Shown in pieces: positions 49,061-60,381 of a DNA stretch of 64,000 bases (position 1 is the stretch's first letter; the number at the start of each line of letters is the position of its first letter). Both the position numbers and the translations under genes were made by a program. The stretch lies in the NCBI RefSeq assembly GCF_021513195.1, contig NZ_CP090974.1, positions 2,926,001-2,990,000 on the forward strand. The letters run 5' to 3'. The notes under the pieces are model-generated. The model did not search any database, was not told the origin of the DNA, and worked only from the letters and a program-made list of their open reading frames with translations. Source of the stretch: Shewanella sp. OMA3-2 (lineage in GTDB: Bacteria > Pseudomonadota > Gammaproteobacteria > Enterobacterales > Shewanellaceae).

Positions 49061-49934
49061 TGAGGACTTTAGCGAAGAAGCGCTAATAGAAGTGGTGCTA
49101 CCTGCGGCAAATATTTTAGACCGCTTCAGCTTTGAGCGCGGCGCTAATGCGGGTAGTTTCATGCATTTAGTATTAGAGCTATTTGATTTCACCCAAGCAG
49201 ACACTGAATTGCAACCGGCATTAATCAAAGCGATGCAACAATATGGTTTTGATCAGCAAATTTGGTTGGCCCCGTTAACCTTGTGGTATCAACAAATTCT
49301 AGCCACCCCCTTAGTGAAATCCTTAGATAGAAACGTGCAGAATAGCTCGCATCAAGCTGATCTCGCCCCAATTTGTTTACAAGAGTTAACTCCCCAACAA
49401 ACCTTGGTAGAAATGGAGTTTTACTTACCCATCACTGAGCTACATGCCAAAAAGCTTAATCACTTATTAGACCAATTTGGTTATGAGAACAACTTCAGCT
49501 TCGATACCTTAAAAGGGATGTTAAAAGGCTTTATCGATTTAACCTTCGAGCATCAAGGTCAGTTTTATATTGCAGATTATAAGTCAAATCACTTAGGCCA
49601 CCAGCTGCAGGATTACAACCAAACTGCGATGGCTAAAGCCATCAATAGCCACAGATATAACTTGCAGTACATTCTGTATACTTTAGCCCTGCATCGCTAT
49701 TTACGCCTGCGGATGCCAGATTATAACTACCATCAACATATTGGCGGCTGTTTTTATTTATTCCTCAGGGGCATGAGCCTGGATGCGCTTGGCTCTGGGG
49801 TCTTTTTTGATAAACCTGACGCAGCCCTTATTGATCAGTTAGATAAATTATTTTCAACCCCAGAACTTGATGCCCATACAAGTATTGATAATAACAACCA
49901 TAGTGCAAACGAACGCGGCGCGGAGAAGCGATAA
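49026..49934 (+). CDS. recB: RecB C-terminal nuclease part (second piece of frameshifted recB)
   Basis: This 302-residue frame, +1 to the preceding one, is the remainder of RecB. Matches to the family are FERGANAGSFMHLVLELFDF, the nuclease motif GMLKGFIDLTFEHQGQFYIA followed by DYKSNHLG (the catalytic Asp and the DYK of the PD-(D/E)XK site) and HRYNLQYILYTLALHRYLR. The only start is a TTG at 49026 without a convincing ribosome binding site, so this is not an independent gene. With one A removed upstream, the joined protein would be 1278 residues. Confidence 0.9.
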   Translation: MPMKKPFPGADDEDFSEEALIEVVLPAANILDRFSFERGANAGSFMHLVLELFDFTQADTELQPALIKAMQQYGFDQQIWLAPLTLWYQQILATPLVKSLDRNVQNSSHQADLAPICLQELTPQQTLVEMEFYLPITELHAKKLNHLLDQFGYENNFSFDTLKGMLKGFIDLTFEHQGQFYIADYKSNHLGHQLQDYNQTAMAKAINSHRYNLQYILYTLALHRYLRLRMPDYNYHQHIGGCFYLFLRGMSLDALGSGVFFDKPDAALIDQLDKLFSTPELDAHTSIDNNNHSANERGAEKR

Positions 49935-49935
49935 T

Positions 49936-52154
49936 ATGTTAACGACTTTACTGCCTATGGCACAATTGCTTAAACAGTGGCAACAAGCAAAATTGATCAC
50001 CGCGCTGGATAGGCATTTTGCTCTTGAGCTAGCCAACATTGAAAACATGACTGTCTCAACCATTATGCCAATGAGCGATAGCAATGGAAGCGAAAATACC
50101 GATACAGTTGACCAAGAAAACAGTGATTTATTGTTATTAATCTGTACCCTACTCAGTCAGCAATTATCTAATCAGCACAGTTGTTTAGTGTTGCATAATA
50201 TTGTGCTGGCCAATCCTATGGCTGAAGATATTGGTAGCCACCCTTTTGCCGTTGGGGCTCAAGCATCATGCCAAATCACTGTCGACCACAATCACTTAAT
50301 TAAGCAGCTTAGCCAGCTAAATGCAGTGGGTAAACCTGGCGATAATACCCCGATGGTTATCGAATTCGACCGACTTTATTTAAATAAATACTATGTATTT
50401 GAAACTCAAGTGGCGCAAAAATTACGTCAACTTGCCAGTATTGATATACCGGCCGACAACCCATTACTGCCAAGCTACTTAGATAATTTATTTCCGCCAC
50501 AAGTTAATCATCAATTCGACTGGCAAAAAATAGCCACTGCAACCGCGCTCACTAAAGCACTTGCGGTAATTACAGGCGGCCCAGGTACGGGTAAAACCAC
50601 CACAGTCACCAAGTTACTGCTGTTATTACTGACTCAGCAGAATATGACCATTCGCTTAGTTGCCCCAACAGGTAAAGCGGCCGCTAGACTGAGTGAATCG
50701 ATTAAAGCATCTAAAAATCGTTTAAGACAAAGCTTAGCTGATAACCATCAGCCTCAAGCGCTCTTAACCGCACTTCTAGTAGCATTAGAAGCGATACCTG
50801 AAGACGCCGCCACTTTGCACCGTTTACTCGGTGTCATACCGCACTCGCACCAATTTAGGCATAACAAAGACAATCCACTGCGGCTTGATTTACTGGTTAT
50901 TGATGAAGCCTCCATGGTCGACTTACCCATGATGAACAAAATATTAACCGCACTGCCAGACAAGGCTCGACTCATTTTGTTAGGCGATCAAGACCAATTA
51001 GCCTCAGTTGAGGCCGGTGCCGTGCTAGCGGATATTTGCCAAGGGTTAAAACAAACTGCAACAACAGGCATAAACGCTAACATCAAAGCAGAGCAAACAA
51101 ACCTGGCGCCATGGCGTATGCATTATAGCCAGCAACAAGCTGACAATATTAAACGGCTGACAGGCCAGGATGTGAGTCAGTTTGTTGATAGCCTCAAAGT
51201 CAATAACGCTCAATCACTTGAGACACATAGCACCGACTCGAATAGCACCGGCATACAGAGTAAAGGCAATCAGTTTGGCGACAGCTTATGTATGTTGATG
51301 CATAGCCACAGATTTAAAGGCGATGCCGGTATTGGTCAATTAGCTAACGCGGTCAATGACGCTAATGTCAGCCATATTAGACAGGTTTGGCAACACGGTT
51401 ATGCTGAATTAAATTGGTTTGAGCATCAAACCCATTCCAATCAGAACAGTGCCAATAAAATCAGCGCCAATCTAGACAATGCAGGTAAACAGCAATTATT
51501 AGCCTTGTCAGTCAGTGCTTATCAGCCGTACTTAGATATGATTCATTTTAATCAGAATGTGTTTAATAATAATGTCGCCAACACACAGGTTTATGGCGCG
51601 GAACAAATTATTGAGCAATATAATCAGTACCGTATGTTATGTGCCATGCGCGCATCTGAATACGGGGTCGACGGAATGAATGTGGCGATTACCGACAGTT
51701 TGCGCCAGGCTCAACTTATTCAACCTAAGCAAGAGTTTTACCTTGGACGGCCAATCATAGTTCAAAACAATGATTATAATTTAGGCTTGTTTAATGGTGA
51801 TATCGGCCTAATTTTGCAGGATCAGCAAAATCCAGCTCGGTTAATGGCACACTTTATTCAAGCTGATGGCAACTTATTGAAAGTATTGCCCGCAAGACTG
51901 CCTAAGCATGACACCTGTTATGCCATGACGGTACATAAATCCCAAGGCAGTGAGTTTGATCAAGTCAGTTTTGTGTTGCCGCCAAGGCCAAGTGTTGCAC
52001 AGTGGCAACTGCTGACCAAAGAATTGCTTTATACCGCGATTACCGGGCAAAAAATCATTTCTATTGCTTAGGCAGTACCGCGGTGTTTGAACGTGCAGCA
52101 AAACAAGTCACCACTCGAGCATCAGGGTTAGCGCAGCGTTTATGGAACACATAA
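49936..52154 (+). pseudogene. recD: Exodeoxyribonuclease V alpha subunit, frameshifted near the 3' end
   Basis: RecD is the 5'-3' SF1B helicase of RecBCD. From the ATG at 49936 the protein shows Walker A GGPGTGKTTT with Lys220, LRLVAPTGKAAARLSESI, LLVIDEASMVDLPMM, LILLGDQDQLASVEAG and MTVHKSQGSEFDQV. The frame stops at 52071 after ELLYTAITGQKIISIA. Another frame continues from 52048 as AKNHFYCLGSTAVFERAAKQ and VTTRASGLAQRLWNT to a stop at 52152-52154, which is the expected RecD end. One missing C at 52043-52045 (ACCGGG for ACCCGGG) explains it. The truncated form loses the motif VI arginine (TRAK) and about 35 residues. Confidence 0.88.
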
Positions 52155-52390
52155 ACGTATTCAGGCATCCGATACTGATGCAGATTAAATCAATTAGCCT
52201 ATGCCTATTGAGTTTATGATAACTGAGTTGATGCAAATTACTTTACATAAACGTGCTAGACGATTCTGCTATTTATAACTGAAATATTGTTAACCTCTAC
52301 TTGCCATGACCCAGTGTGGATCTTTATCATAAGCAGGTCATTTCAGGGCGCATTCATCTAGCCCTATTTTATTCATTTTTAGGAGCAAGC

Positions 52391-53398
52391 ATGCCAAAAA
52401 TTAATCTGCTACTGTTATGTGGCGGTGGCGGCGCGGAACACGATATTTCATTAATGTCGGTTAAGTTTTTTGAGTCATCACTGGCTAAGTCAGATAAATT
52501 CTCGGTACTACGTTTAGAGCTAGATAAGCACGGACATTACAAAAACCAACACGGTGATGTATGTGAGCTAACTAACCGCCGTGAAGTGCGTTTTGAAGAT
52601 GAGACAATACCAACATGGCCGGTAGATTATGTTATTCCTTGTATTCATGGTTACCCTGCTGAAACCGGCGATATTCAATCCTATTTTAATTTAATTCAAT
52701 TGCCCTACTTTGGTTGTGAATCGGAAGCATCGAGTAATTGTTTTAACAAAATCACCGCCAAAATGTGGTTTAGCGCTTTAGGTGTACCTAATACACCGTA
52801 TATTTTCCTGCATCAATATGATGATGACGCGATAGCCCAAACGACTGCAGCGTTTGATAAATGGGGATCGTTATTTATTAAAGCAGCCTCTCAGGGATCA
52901 TCTGTCGGGTGTTATAAAGTCGACGATAAAACCCAAATTGCCAGCATATTAAAAGAAGCGTTTAGCTATTCACCCTATGTGATTGTCGAGCAAACCATAG
53001 TTGCCAGAGAGCTTGAAGTAGCCGTCTATGAATACCAAGGTGAAATTGTGGCGACAAAGCCAGGTGAAATTGTCTGCGACAGTAATAATTTTTATAGCTT
53101 CGATGAAAAGTATGCCACTAACAGCAAAGCTAAAACCTTTATCGAAGCGATTAATGTCCCCGACGACATTAGTGAACAAATTCGCGCTTATGCTATCAAA
53201 GCATTTAAAGGAATGAAGCTACGTCATTTATCACGAATTGATTTCTTTTTAACCGCTGACAATCAAATTCTATTAAATGAAATCAACACCTTTCCAGGTT
53301 TAACGCCAATTTCAATGTTCCCTAAAATGTTACAAAACCATGGCCATGATTTTACCGCGTATTTAGTGGATGTGATCAACAGGCAAGTCGAATTGTAA
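52391..53398 (+). CDS. ddl: D-alanine--D-alanine ligase
   Basis: A 335-residue ATP-grasp enzyme that joins two D-alanines for peptidoglycan precursors. The N-terminus has [20 protein letters not shown]. The ATP-grasp core has [16 protein letters not shown] and [20 protein letters not shown]. The metal and phosphate site is in [20 protein letters not shown] followed by [16 protein letters not shown]. The start at 52391 has AGGAGC upstream; the frame is open back to 52316 without homology. It stands alone and converges on nap. Confidence 0.95.
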   Translation: MPKINLLLLCGGGGAEHDISLMSVKFFESSLAKSDKFSVLRLELDKHGHYKNQHGDVCELTNRREVRFEDETIPTWPVDYVIPCIHGYPAETGDIQSYFNLIQLPYFGCESEASSNCFNKITAKMWFSALGVPNTPYIFLHQYDDDAIAQTTAAFDKWGSLFIKAASQGSSVGCYKVDDKTQIASILKEAFSYSPYVIVEQTIVARELEVAVYEYQGEIVATKPGEIVCDSNNFYSFDEKYATNSKAKTFIEAINVPDDISEQIRAYAIKAFKGMKLRHLSRIDFFLTADNQILLNEINTFPGLTPISMFPKMLQNHGHDFTAYLVDVINRQVEL

Positions 53399-53442
53399 TC
53401 AATCATTACATTGTTTTACTTTAAAAATTCACCATAAAAATA

Positions 53443-53474
53443 AAAAGGCCAAAGCAAATTGCTTGGCCTTTTCG
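53443..53474. terminator. Bidirectional terminator between ddl and napC
   Basis: AAAAGGCCAA (53443-53452) pairs with TTGGCCTTTT (53463-53472), with an inner GC/GC extension. It has A/T runs on both sides and lies between the convergent stops. Confidence 0.88.
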
Positions 53475-53491
53475 TGTATAGCTAACAACGA

Positions 53492-54091
53492 TTAGAAGCC
53501 TTCTACACCCGCCATATCAGGTAATTGGTGTGCAATCCCTTTATGACAATCGATACAGGTTTTTTCACCACTTGCCAATGACGTGGAATGCATCTGCGAC
53601 GCACGCTTTGATTGACGCGTAAAATCCATGTAATCAAAGTTATGACAGTTACGACATTCAAGTGAGTCATTTGCCTTCAAGCGTGTCCACTCATTTTCAG
53701 CTAAATGGCGACGTTTCGCTTCAAACTTTTCACGGGTGTTAATCGTACCAAACACCTTGCCCCAAACTTCTTTTGAAGCTTGCATTTTACGGGCAATTTT
53801 ATCAGTCCAGTTATGGGGAACATGGCAATCAGGACACGTTGCACGTACACCACTTCGGTTAGTGAAGTGAATCGTGCTTTGTAATTCCTGATAAACGTTA
53901 TTCTCCATTTCATGACAACCAATACAGAATTTTTCTGTATTGGTGACTTCTAAAGCGGTGTTAAAGCCCCCCCAGAAAATCACCCCAGCGACAAATCCAC
54001 CTAAGGTCAAAAAACCAAGGCTGTAGTGAACACTCGGACGGTTAAGTACCTTCCAAAGCAGTTTTAGTTTTTCCAACAAATTAGCCAACAT
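53492..54091 (-). CDS. napC: Cytochrome c-type protein NapC
   Basis: A 199-residue tetrahaem quinol dehydrogenase of the NapC/NirT family. One N-terminal membrane anchor ([20 protein letters not shown]) is followed by four haem sites: [24 protein letters not shown] and CIDCHKGI. It oxidises membrane quinol and passes electrons to NapB. It is the last gene of the nap operon, 8 bases after napB. Confidence 0.95.
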   Translation of the reverse strand: MLANLLEKLKLLWKVLNRPSVHYSLGFLTLGGFVAGVIFWGGFNTALEVTNTEKFCIGCHEMENNVYQELQSTIHFTNRSGVRATCPDCHVPHNWTDKIARKMQASKEVWGKVFGTINTREKFEAKRRHLAENEWTRLKANDSLECRNCHNFDYMDFTRQSKRASQMHSTSLASGEKTCIDCHKGIAHQLPDMAGVEGF

Positions 54092-54099
54092 AATCGCTC

Positions 54100-54570
54100 C
54101 TAATGCTTAGCAGGTTTAGTGGCATTCATTAGATGTTCGAGGTCGACAAAGTCGTTTTCGACCAACAACTTGGCATCTAATTGAATCACATGGCACTGGG
54201 TACAGTTATAACGTCTTGGAGAAAGCTCTGCCAAGAAGTTATTGTCTCTGTCCATGTAATGAGTCACGCTAACCATAGGCGCTTGAGAGTGCCCAGTGCT
54301 AGTGCGAGCATGACACTGCATACACTTATTGACCTTCAAATCCAACTGGTAGCCATCAATTTTGTGAGGGATCAAAGGTGGTTGCATTGGATAATTACGC
54401 ATTTGCTTCAAGTCGGTATTAAGCACTTTCTGCATTGCAGGTGGCGTTGGCTCAATATTGATTGGCGCCAAACGTAAAGTGTCAATTTGGTCTTCAGGCA
54501 CACTGGTCGCCAGTACGCTAAATGATAAACCTAAAATCGCAACGATTGACGCAACTTTGATAATATTCAT
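54100..54570 (-). CDS. napB: Periplasmic nitrate reductase dihaem subunit NapB
   Basis: A 156-residue periplasmic protein with a signal peptide (cleavage near residue 22, after VLATS) and two haem c sites, CMQCHART and CTQCHVIQ. It relays electrons from NapC to NapA. The passage [20 protein letters not shown] with [20 protein letters not shown] is typical of NapB. It lies 11 bases after napA. Confidence 0.96.
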   Translation of the reverse strand: MNIIKVASIVAILGLSFSVLATSVPEDQIDTLRLAPINIEPTPPAMQKVLNTDLKQMRNYPMQPPLIPHKIDGYQLDLKVNKCMQCHARTSTGHSQAPMVSVTHYMDRDNNFLAELSPRRYNCTQCHVIQLDAKLLVENDFVDLEHLMNATKPAKH

Positions 54571-54581
54571 GTGTTTTCCCC

Positions 54582-57077
54582 TTATGCCTTCATAATCTTA
54601 ATGGCACACTTTTTAAAGTCTGTTTGCTTAGATATTGGATCGGTAGCATCTAAGGTCACTTTATTAATCAGTTGACTTGCATCAAACCAAGGTACAAACA
54701 CTAAGCCCACTGGCGGCTTGTTACGACCACGAGTTTCAACACGAGTCTTAATTTCACCTCGACGTGAGATGACTTTAATTTCATCACCACGGCGTAAGCC
54801 ACGCTTTTTAGCATCTTCAGGATGCATAAAGCACACTGCATCAGGGAAAGCCTTATAAAGCTCTGGAACACGCTGAGTCATTGAGCCTGAATGCCAATGC
54901 TCAAGTACTCGACCGGTTGATAACCAAAGATCGTATTCCTCATCAGGTGATTCCGCTGCGGGCTCATAAGGTAGTGCGAAAATAACCGCTTTACCATCTG
55001 GCTTGCCATAGAATTCAAATCCCTTACCAGCTTTGACATACGGGTCTGAACCTTCACGGAAACGCCATTTAGTTTCTTTACCATCAACTACAGGCCAACG
55101 CAGACCGTGCTCTTTATGGTAGGTATCAAAGTCAGCTAAATCATGGCCATGACCACGACCGAAGGTGGCGTACTCTTCAAACAGCCCTTTTTGCACGTAG
55201 AAATTGAACGCTTGGTTTTCATCGTTAAGAAACTTAGGATCCGCATCAGTAACAGGGAATTTATTAACATTGCCATTTTGATACAAGACTTCATATAAAG
55301 TCTTACCTTTAAACTGAGGATTTGCAGCCAATACTGCCTCAGGCCAGACTTCGTCTGTGGTGAAGTATTTTGAAAACTCCATTAGCTGCCATAAATCTGA
55401 CTTAGACTCTCCTGGTGCTTTGACCATTTGATGCCAGAACTGAGTACGACGTTCAGCATTACCATAAGCCCCTTCTTTCTCAACCCACATGGCTGTTGGT
55501 AAAATCATATCAGCGGCTTGGGTCGTGACTGTTGGATAGGCATCTGACACCACGATGAAGTTTTCTGGATTGCGGTAACCTGGTAAGACTTCTTCGTTAA
55601 TATTAGGTCCGGCCTGCATGTTGTTATTAACTTGTACCCAATAACAGTTTAAGTCGCCATCTTTAAGGCGGCGGCTCTGCTCAACGGCATGGTAACCTGG
55701 CTTTTCAGGAATAATACCACTAGGGATTTTCCAAATATTTTCAGAAATTTTTCTGTGCTCAGGGTTAGTCACCACCATGTCCGCAGGCAAGCGGTGCGAG
55801 AAAGTCCCCACTTCACGTGCGGTACCACAGGCAGAAGGCTGACCTGTCAGAGAGAAAGGACTGTTACCTGGAGTTGAAATTTTACCCACAAGTAAGTGAA
55901 TGTTATACATCAAGTTGTTACACCAAACACCACGAGTGTGTTGGTTAAAACCCATGGTCCAAAATGAAGTGACTTTTCTTTCAGGGTCAGCATAAAGCTC
56001 GGCAAGTTCAAGCAGTTTGTGCTCAGGAACACCTGAAAGCTTACTTACTGATTCAACATCATAATCAGCAACAAACTTTTTAAACTGTTCAAAATCGATT
56101 GGGGTTGAATCGTTGGCGGTATCGGCATTTTTAGACTTCATCTGGGTAGGATGAGTCGCACGTAGCCCATAACCTATGTCTGTGGTGCCTTTACGGAAAT
56201 TGACATGCTTATTAACAAAATCCCAATTAACCTTGTCATTTTGAATAATGTAATTAGCAATAAAGTTCAGAATGGCTAAATCTGTTTGCGGGTTAAATAC
56301 CATTGGCAAATCAGCTAGATCAAACGATCTGTGCTCAAAGGTCGATAATACCGCCACTTTTACATGAGGTGCACTTAAACGGCGATCAGTTACCCGCGTC
56401 CATAAAATCGGGTGCATTTCCGCCATGTTAGAGCCCCATAATACAAACGCGTCAGCCGCTTCCATATCATCGTAACAACCCATTGGCTCATCAATGCCAA
56501 AGGTACGCATAAAGCCAGCAACAGCCGAAGCCATACAGTGACGCGCATTAGGGTCGATGTTATTCGTACCAAAGCCAGCTTTCATTAGCTTAACAGCGGC
56601 ATAACCTTCCCACACAGTCCATTGACCTGAACCAAACATGCCAACGGCTGTCGGTCCTTTTGCCTTAATGGTTGCTTTCCACTTTTGTGCCATTGTTTCA
56701 AAGGCTGTACTCCAGCTTACTGGAGTGAACTCACCGTGCTTGTCATACTTACCATCTGTCATACGTAACATAGGCGAAGTTAAGCGGTCACGGCCGTACA
56801 TAATTTTGGATAGGAAATAACCTTTAACACAGCTTAAGCCGCGGTTAACTTCACTATTAGCATCGCCATGGGTGGCAACAACTTTACCATCACGAGTGGC
56901 CACCATCACAGAACAACCTGTACCACAGAAACGACAAGGCGCTTTATTCCATTCAAGCTTTGTTTGCTCTGAGCTGGTAATTAGGTTGCTTGCTGCTGCG
57001 GGCAATGCTAATCCAGCGACACTTGCTGCTGCCATTGCGGCATTAGCTTTCATAAAATCACGTCTGTTCATTTTCAT
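54582..57077 (-). CDS. napA: Periplasmic nitrate reductase catalytic subunit NapA
   Basis: An 831-residue molybdopterin enzyme reducing nitrate to nitrite in the periplasm. It has a Tat signal ([20 protein letters not shown]), a [4Fe-4S] site ([12 protein letters not shown] ... [16 protein letters not shown]) and the molybdenum-ligating Cys in [20 protein letters not shown]. Length is that of E. coli NapA (828). The ATG overlaps the napD stop by four bases (ATGA); a second ATG two codons on is possible. Confidence 0.97.
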   Translation of the reverse strand: MKMNRRDFMKANAAMAAASVAGLALPAAASNLITSSEQTKLEWNKAPCRFCGTGCSVMVATRDGKVVATHGDANSEVNRGLSCVKGYFLSKIMYGRDRLTSPMLRMTDGKYDKHGEFTPVSWSTAFETMAQKWKATIKAKGPTAVGMFGSGQWTVWEGYAAVKLMKAGFGTNNIDPNARHCMASAVAGFMRTFGIDEPMGCYDDMEAADAFVLWGSNMAEMHPILWTRVTDRRLSAPHVKVAVLSTFEHRSFDLADLPMVFNPQTDLAILNFIANYIIQNDKVNWDFVNKHVNFRKGTTDIGYGLRATHPTQMKSKNADTANDSTPIDFEQFKKFVADYDVESVSKLSGVPEHKLLELAELYADPERKVTSFWTMGFNQHTRGVWCNNLMYNIHLLVGKISTPGNSPFSLTGQPSACGTAREVGTFSHRLPADMVVTNPEHRKISENIWKIPSGIIPEKPGYHAVEQSRRLKDGDLNCYWVQVNNNMQAGPNINEEVLPGYRNPENFIVVSDAYPTVTTQAADMILPTAMWVEKEGAYGNAERRTQFWHQMVKAPGESKSDLWQLMEFSKYFTTDEVWPEAVLAANPQFKGKTLYEVLYQNGNVNKFPVTDADPKFLNDENQAFNFYVQKGLFEEYATFGRGHGHDLADFDTYHKEHGLRWPVVDGKETKWRFREGSDPYVKAGKGFEFYGKPDGKAVIFALPYEPAAESPDEEYDLWLSTGRVLEHWHSGSMTQRVPELYKAFPDAVCFMHPEDAKKRGLRRGDEIKVISRRGEIKTRVETRGRNKPPVGLVFVPWFDASQLINKVTLDATDPISKQTDFKKCAIKIMKA

Positions 57078-57331
57078 ATCTCACCCTCTTCAAGCTCTTC
57101 ACTTTGGTGGTAAACCATGGTCGCTGATAACACGCCAGGTAATGCATTAATTGTCGAAATATCATCCATTAATGACCTTTGGCTTGTACCTTCAATCACC
57201 ACAACAAGCTTGACGTCATTGTTTGCTGAAAGCTCTGCGTTTTTGATTGCCATAATTTTTTGTCTAACATCAGCCATTTTGTCTGGACGTACTTGGACAA
57301 TTAAACTGGTTACGTGAAGTTCATTACTCAT
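57074..57331 (-). CDS. napD: NapD, chaperone for NapA
   Basis: An 85-residue cytoplasmic protein that binds the NapA Tat signal and prevents premature export. The start [20 protein letters not shown] and the later [20 protein letters not shown] match the NapD ferredoxin-like fold. It overlaps napA by four bases. Confidence 0.93.
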   Translation of the reverse strand: MSNELHVTSLIVQVRPDKMADVRQKIMAIKNAELSANNDVKLVVVIEGTSQRSLMDDISTINALPGVLSATMVYHQSEELEEGEI

Positions 57332-57366
57332 TAATCACACTCACATGTTTATTTTTAATTTTTATA

Positions 57367-57525
57367 TTAACCAACACCTGGTGGGCCCGTTAAAATTTGG
57401 CTAAACCAGATGCTAAAGCCTAGTGCACTGACAAGCAGCACAGATAAAATAGGTGCAAGGAAGACAGTCAAGAAGATAAAAATTTTCAATTCGAGACTTT
57501 TTTCACTTTTAATGTCTTTACTCAT
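57367..57525 (-). CDS. napE: NapE, small membrane protein of the nap operon
   Basis: A 52-residue protein beginning MSKDIKSEKSLELKIFIFLT, with one membrane helix (VFLAPILSVLLVSALGFSIW) and the family ending ILTGPPGVG. It opens the napEDABC operon. TTGGAGGC lies 5 bases before the ATG. Its function in nitrate respiration is unknown. Confidence 0.88.
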   Translation of the reverse strand: MSKDIKSEKSLELKIFIFLTVFLAPILSVLLVSALGFSIWFSQILTGPPGVG

Positions 57526-58064
57526 GGAGCCTCCAAGAGTGGTTGGAATGGGGACTTAATCAATTAAGTCACTGTCATTATTTTGCTTTACGTGGATGTT
57601 AACGCTAAACCGTTTGCAATCTATATACTCACAAATTGGTAAACATGTGTTTATTTGATCTAGATCATTAAAATAGACAAACTATTACTCAACACCCCGT
57701 TTTTAAACATAAACATCGATAAACAAAGCTCACTTTAATAATGAAACCACGTATTTAAGCCTAGCGTAATTTAGCTTTTTTACTACCACCTGTGGGTGAT
57801 ATAAGTCAGATATGTAACCAAAGTGTGATCTGTATACGGAAACGACGATTAGATAATATGTAACTGATGTGTGTAATTTATCGATTAAATATTAACAGGG
57901 GGACAGGATTATTATTGGCATTCAATGACGATAGCTAAAATTGAAATATGAAAGTTAAAATGAGAAGGTTAAGAGCAGAAAAATACAGCGATAAATGGAA
58001 TCAAACTCTCAACAATTATGCTATTGAGAGCTTGGTCTAAAGCAGAAATAGCACTTAACTATGT
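57526..58064. other. Promoter region of the nap operon and non-coding spacer
   Basis: About 540 bases between napE and the methyltransferase gene, without a credible gene. The half nearest napE holds the FNR/CRP-type site at 57655-57668 and an AT-rich -10 candidate at 57622-57627. The distal part (57780-57960) contains a short CACC/GGTG dyad and a G-rich phrase near 57896-57908. I cannot assign a function to them. Confidence 0.5.
57655..57668 (-). promoter_or_regulatory. FNR (EtrA) or CRP binding site upstream of napE
   Basis: TTGATCTAGATCAT matches the FNR consensus TTGATnnnnATCAA at 9 of 10 defined positions. It also resembles the CRP core TGATCTAGATCA. It is centred about 136 bases before the napE ATG and about 37 bases from a TATATA candidate -10 at 57622-57627, a class II activator position. 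Both EtrA and CRP have been linked to anaerobic respiration in Shewanella, so either is possible. Confidence 0.7.
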
Positions 58065-58973
58065 TTAAATCATAGCGTAACGTAACACCTTCAACGATTT
58101 TTGCTCATCTATATCAGCAAAAACATCAGGGTTGGCGATACGCTCAATATAATGCAATTGCGGTGCGGTATCATCGACTTGTTGCATTAAAAAATCACAA
58201 CCTAATTCTGGTGCATTTAAACACAATAACACCTCACCATTTGGAGCAAGTAAGCTCGGTAAACGTTTCAATAAACGCTCATAATCCTTAGTCGCCACAA
58301 AACTGCCTTTTTGATTACTTGGCGGATCGGCAATAATTAAATCATAGGGGCCTAATTTAGTCAGTTTACCCCAGGATTTAAAAATATCATGGCCAAGATA
58401 CCTTGCCCCGTGTGGTAAATCATTGAGAACATGATTCTGCTTACCTATACTTAATGCACCTTTGCTCATATCCATATTGACGACTTCGTCCGCGTCACCC
58501 AGCAAGGCGGCAACCGAAAAACCACAGGTATAAGCAAATAGATTCAATACTTTCTTGCCCTGAGCATGCTGCCTCACCCAGCGTCTACCATTAGCCATGT
58601 CCAAGAACAAGCCATGGTTTTGACCACGCATCAGATGAACATTAAACATGGCTCCCTGCTCTGTGACCACATGGTTATCTGGTACACTACCACAAACCAA
58701 TTCAGTAACAGTTTGCCCGCCGCTACGATGTTGAAACACTAAGTTAAGCGGTTCAGCGCTGGCTTGTTGCTGATATTGATGGGTAATAGCGCTAAACAAG
58801 GCTTGCTGTTCTAACTCATCCAATGATTTAAAGCTGGTCAGCAATAGCACTGGAGGGTACCAATCAAGACACAAATGCTCTTCACCTTGAAACAAACCAC
58901 CACGGCCATGAAACACACGCTGAACCTCATTATCAAAAGCAAATTGACTTAAGGCTGTTATTAATCCAGACAT
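58065..58973 (-). CDS. Class I SAM-dependent methyltransferase (RlmI/rRNA cytosine type)
   Basis: A 302-residue methyltransferase. The SAM-binding motif I is VLNLFAYTCGFSVAALLGDA and motif IV is DLIIADPPSNQKGSF. RGQNHGLFLDMANGRRWV ahead of motif I is shared with the RlmI/RlmK-like group of 23S rRNA methyltransferases. It has no PUA domain, so it is shorter than RlmI (about 396). The exact target is not decided. It is transcribed alone. Confidence 0.85.
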   Translation of the reverse strand: MSGLITALSQFAFDNEVQRVFHGRGGLFQGEEHLCLDWYPPVLLLTSFKSLDELEQQALFSAITHQYQQQASAEPLNLVFQHRSGGQTVTELVCGSVPDNHVVTEQGAMFNVHLMRGQNHGLFLDMANGRRWVRQHAQGKKVLNLFAYTCGFSVAALLGDADEVVNMDMSKGALSIGKQNHVLNDLPHGARYLGHDIFKSWGKLTKLGPYDLIIADPPSNQKGSFVATKDYERLLKRLPSLLAPNGEVLLCLNAPELGCDFLMQQVDDTAPQLHYIERIANPDVFADIDEQKSLKVLRYAMI

Positions 58974-59122
58974 AAATATAATGTATTCTCTTATCGTTCT
59001 ATTTTAAGTGGAAGTTATTGATGGCTATTAATACCTTAACATTTAAGGATTATTGGCTTATTAAGATCGCTCTAACACTGGCGCTTAACCAGTGCTAAAG
59101 CTGTAGATATGAGTTAACAGTA

Positions 59123-60295
59123 TTAACTCTTCTGACTTACTTCATCATCTGTATCATCGAGCTTATTCACTGCAGCGATTGATTCAACCTGTACATTATC
59201 TATCTCGAGCTCTTCACTACCGGCTTGGGTCTCTGTGTCTAACTCAATCATTTTATCCTCGGCATCGTCGACATTATCAGCGAGTAAAATGGCTAACCAC
59301 ATACTTGATTGACTCGACTCCATACCAATTTTAACTACCATAGTCAGCGGTACTGATAATAACATGCCAACAGAACCTAATAACCAGCCCCAGAAAATTA
59401 ATGAAAGGAAAACCACTAAGGTTGACAGCCCTAACCCTTTACCCATAAATTTAGGCTCAACCATATTTCCCATTACCATATTGGTGCCAAGATAAAGTAA
59501 TCCGGTTGCCCCAGCAGCGCCGGGACCAAACTGAATAAAAGCCAATAAAACAGCCGGTATAGCGGCAATAATTGAGCCGATATTAGGAATATAATTGAAT
59601 AAAAAAGCGATGACAGCCCACAACAGCGCATAATCGACGCCAATAATCGATAACCCAATGCCAACAATAATACCGGTAGCCAGACTCACCAAGGTCTTGA
59701 TCATCATGTACTGGTTAACTGAACTTAAAAATTTATCAATTTGCTGCAAACGCATGTCAGGAGAATCTAATGCCAGGTGGAACTTTTTAGGCATATCTTT
59801 CGCTTCAAATAGCATAAATACAATGGTCAAAATAATTAAAAACAAATTAGCCATTACATTACCCACGCCAGACAGCATATTGGTAGTCATACTTAACGCC
59901 ATGCCGGGGTCAAAATACTCTAATACTTTATCGCGGGAAATATTAATATTGAACGACCTAAGCTGGTCTAACACCCAAGCAAACTGTTCTATTAATTGCG
60001 CACGGTAAACTGGCAGTTGTTTTGAAAACTCAGTAATAGAACTGCCCACTAAACTGGCTAACCATAACCCAATCAGCACAATAAATAACATCAGCAGTAA
60101 CACAGCGAGAGCTTTAGGTATTTTGAATCGACACATTAATGTAATGGCGGGATTACAAATCATCGCTAAGAAAGCGGATAAAACAAAAGGGACGACAATG
60201 GGGCTAGCGGTTTTAATACCTGCAAGAATAATAACCACACAGGCCATTATAATAAAACTGCGAATCGCCATAGACGATTGATGTATATCCTTCAT
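59123..60295 (-). CDS. AI-2E family transporter (PerM-like)
   Basis: A 390-residue membrane protein of the AI-2E/PerM family with about seven or eight helices. Recognisable passages are SPIVVPFVLSAFLAMICNPA, VDYALLWAVIAFLFNYIPNI followed by GSIIAAIPAVLLA, and LSLIFWGWLLGSVGMLLSVP. The last 40 residues are a hydrophilic acidic tail (ELDTETQAGSEELEID). Members have been linked to export of quorum or other small molecules and to sodium/proton exchange; the substrate here is unknown. It is divergent from folX. Confidence 0.9.
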   Translation of the reverse strand: MKDIHQSSMAIRSFIIMACVVIILAGIKTASPIVVPFVLSAFLAMICNPAITLMCRFKIPKALAVLLLMLFIVLIGLWLASLVGSSITEFSKQLPVYRAQLIEQFAWVLDQLRSFNINISRDKVLEYFDPGMALSMTTNMLSGVGNVMANLFLIILTIVFMLFEAKDMPKKFHLALDSPDMRLQQIDKFLSSVNQYMMIKTLVSLATGIIVGIGLSIIGVDYALLWAVIAFLFNYIPNIGSIIAAIPAVLLAFIQFGPGAAGATGLLYLGTNMVMGNMVEPKFMGKGLGLSTLVVFLSLIFWGWLLGSVGMLLSVPLTMVVKIGMESSQSSMWLAILLADNVDDAEDKMIELDTETQAGSEELEIDNVQVESIAAVNKLDDTDDEVSQKS

Positions 60296-60381
60296 AGAAG
60301 AAAAATCCTTGTTGCTACCTAAGTGTGAAATTAGTTATGTTAAGCTTACTCATTGAAAAACATTTATTACTCGAACATATT

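Noticed and set aside
57784..57800. NarP-type heptamer pair (TACCACC and a mirrored GGGTG) upstream of nap
   Set aside because: The match to the 7-2-7 consensus is poor and its position is far from the likely start.
57890..57935. G-rich phrase with GGGGGACAGG as a remnant of a REP-associated transposase element
   Set aside because: No stem-loop, no transposase coding fragment and no second copy in the window.
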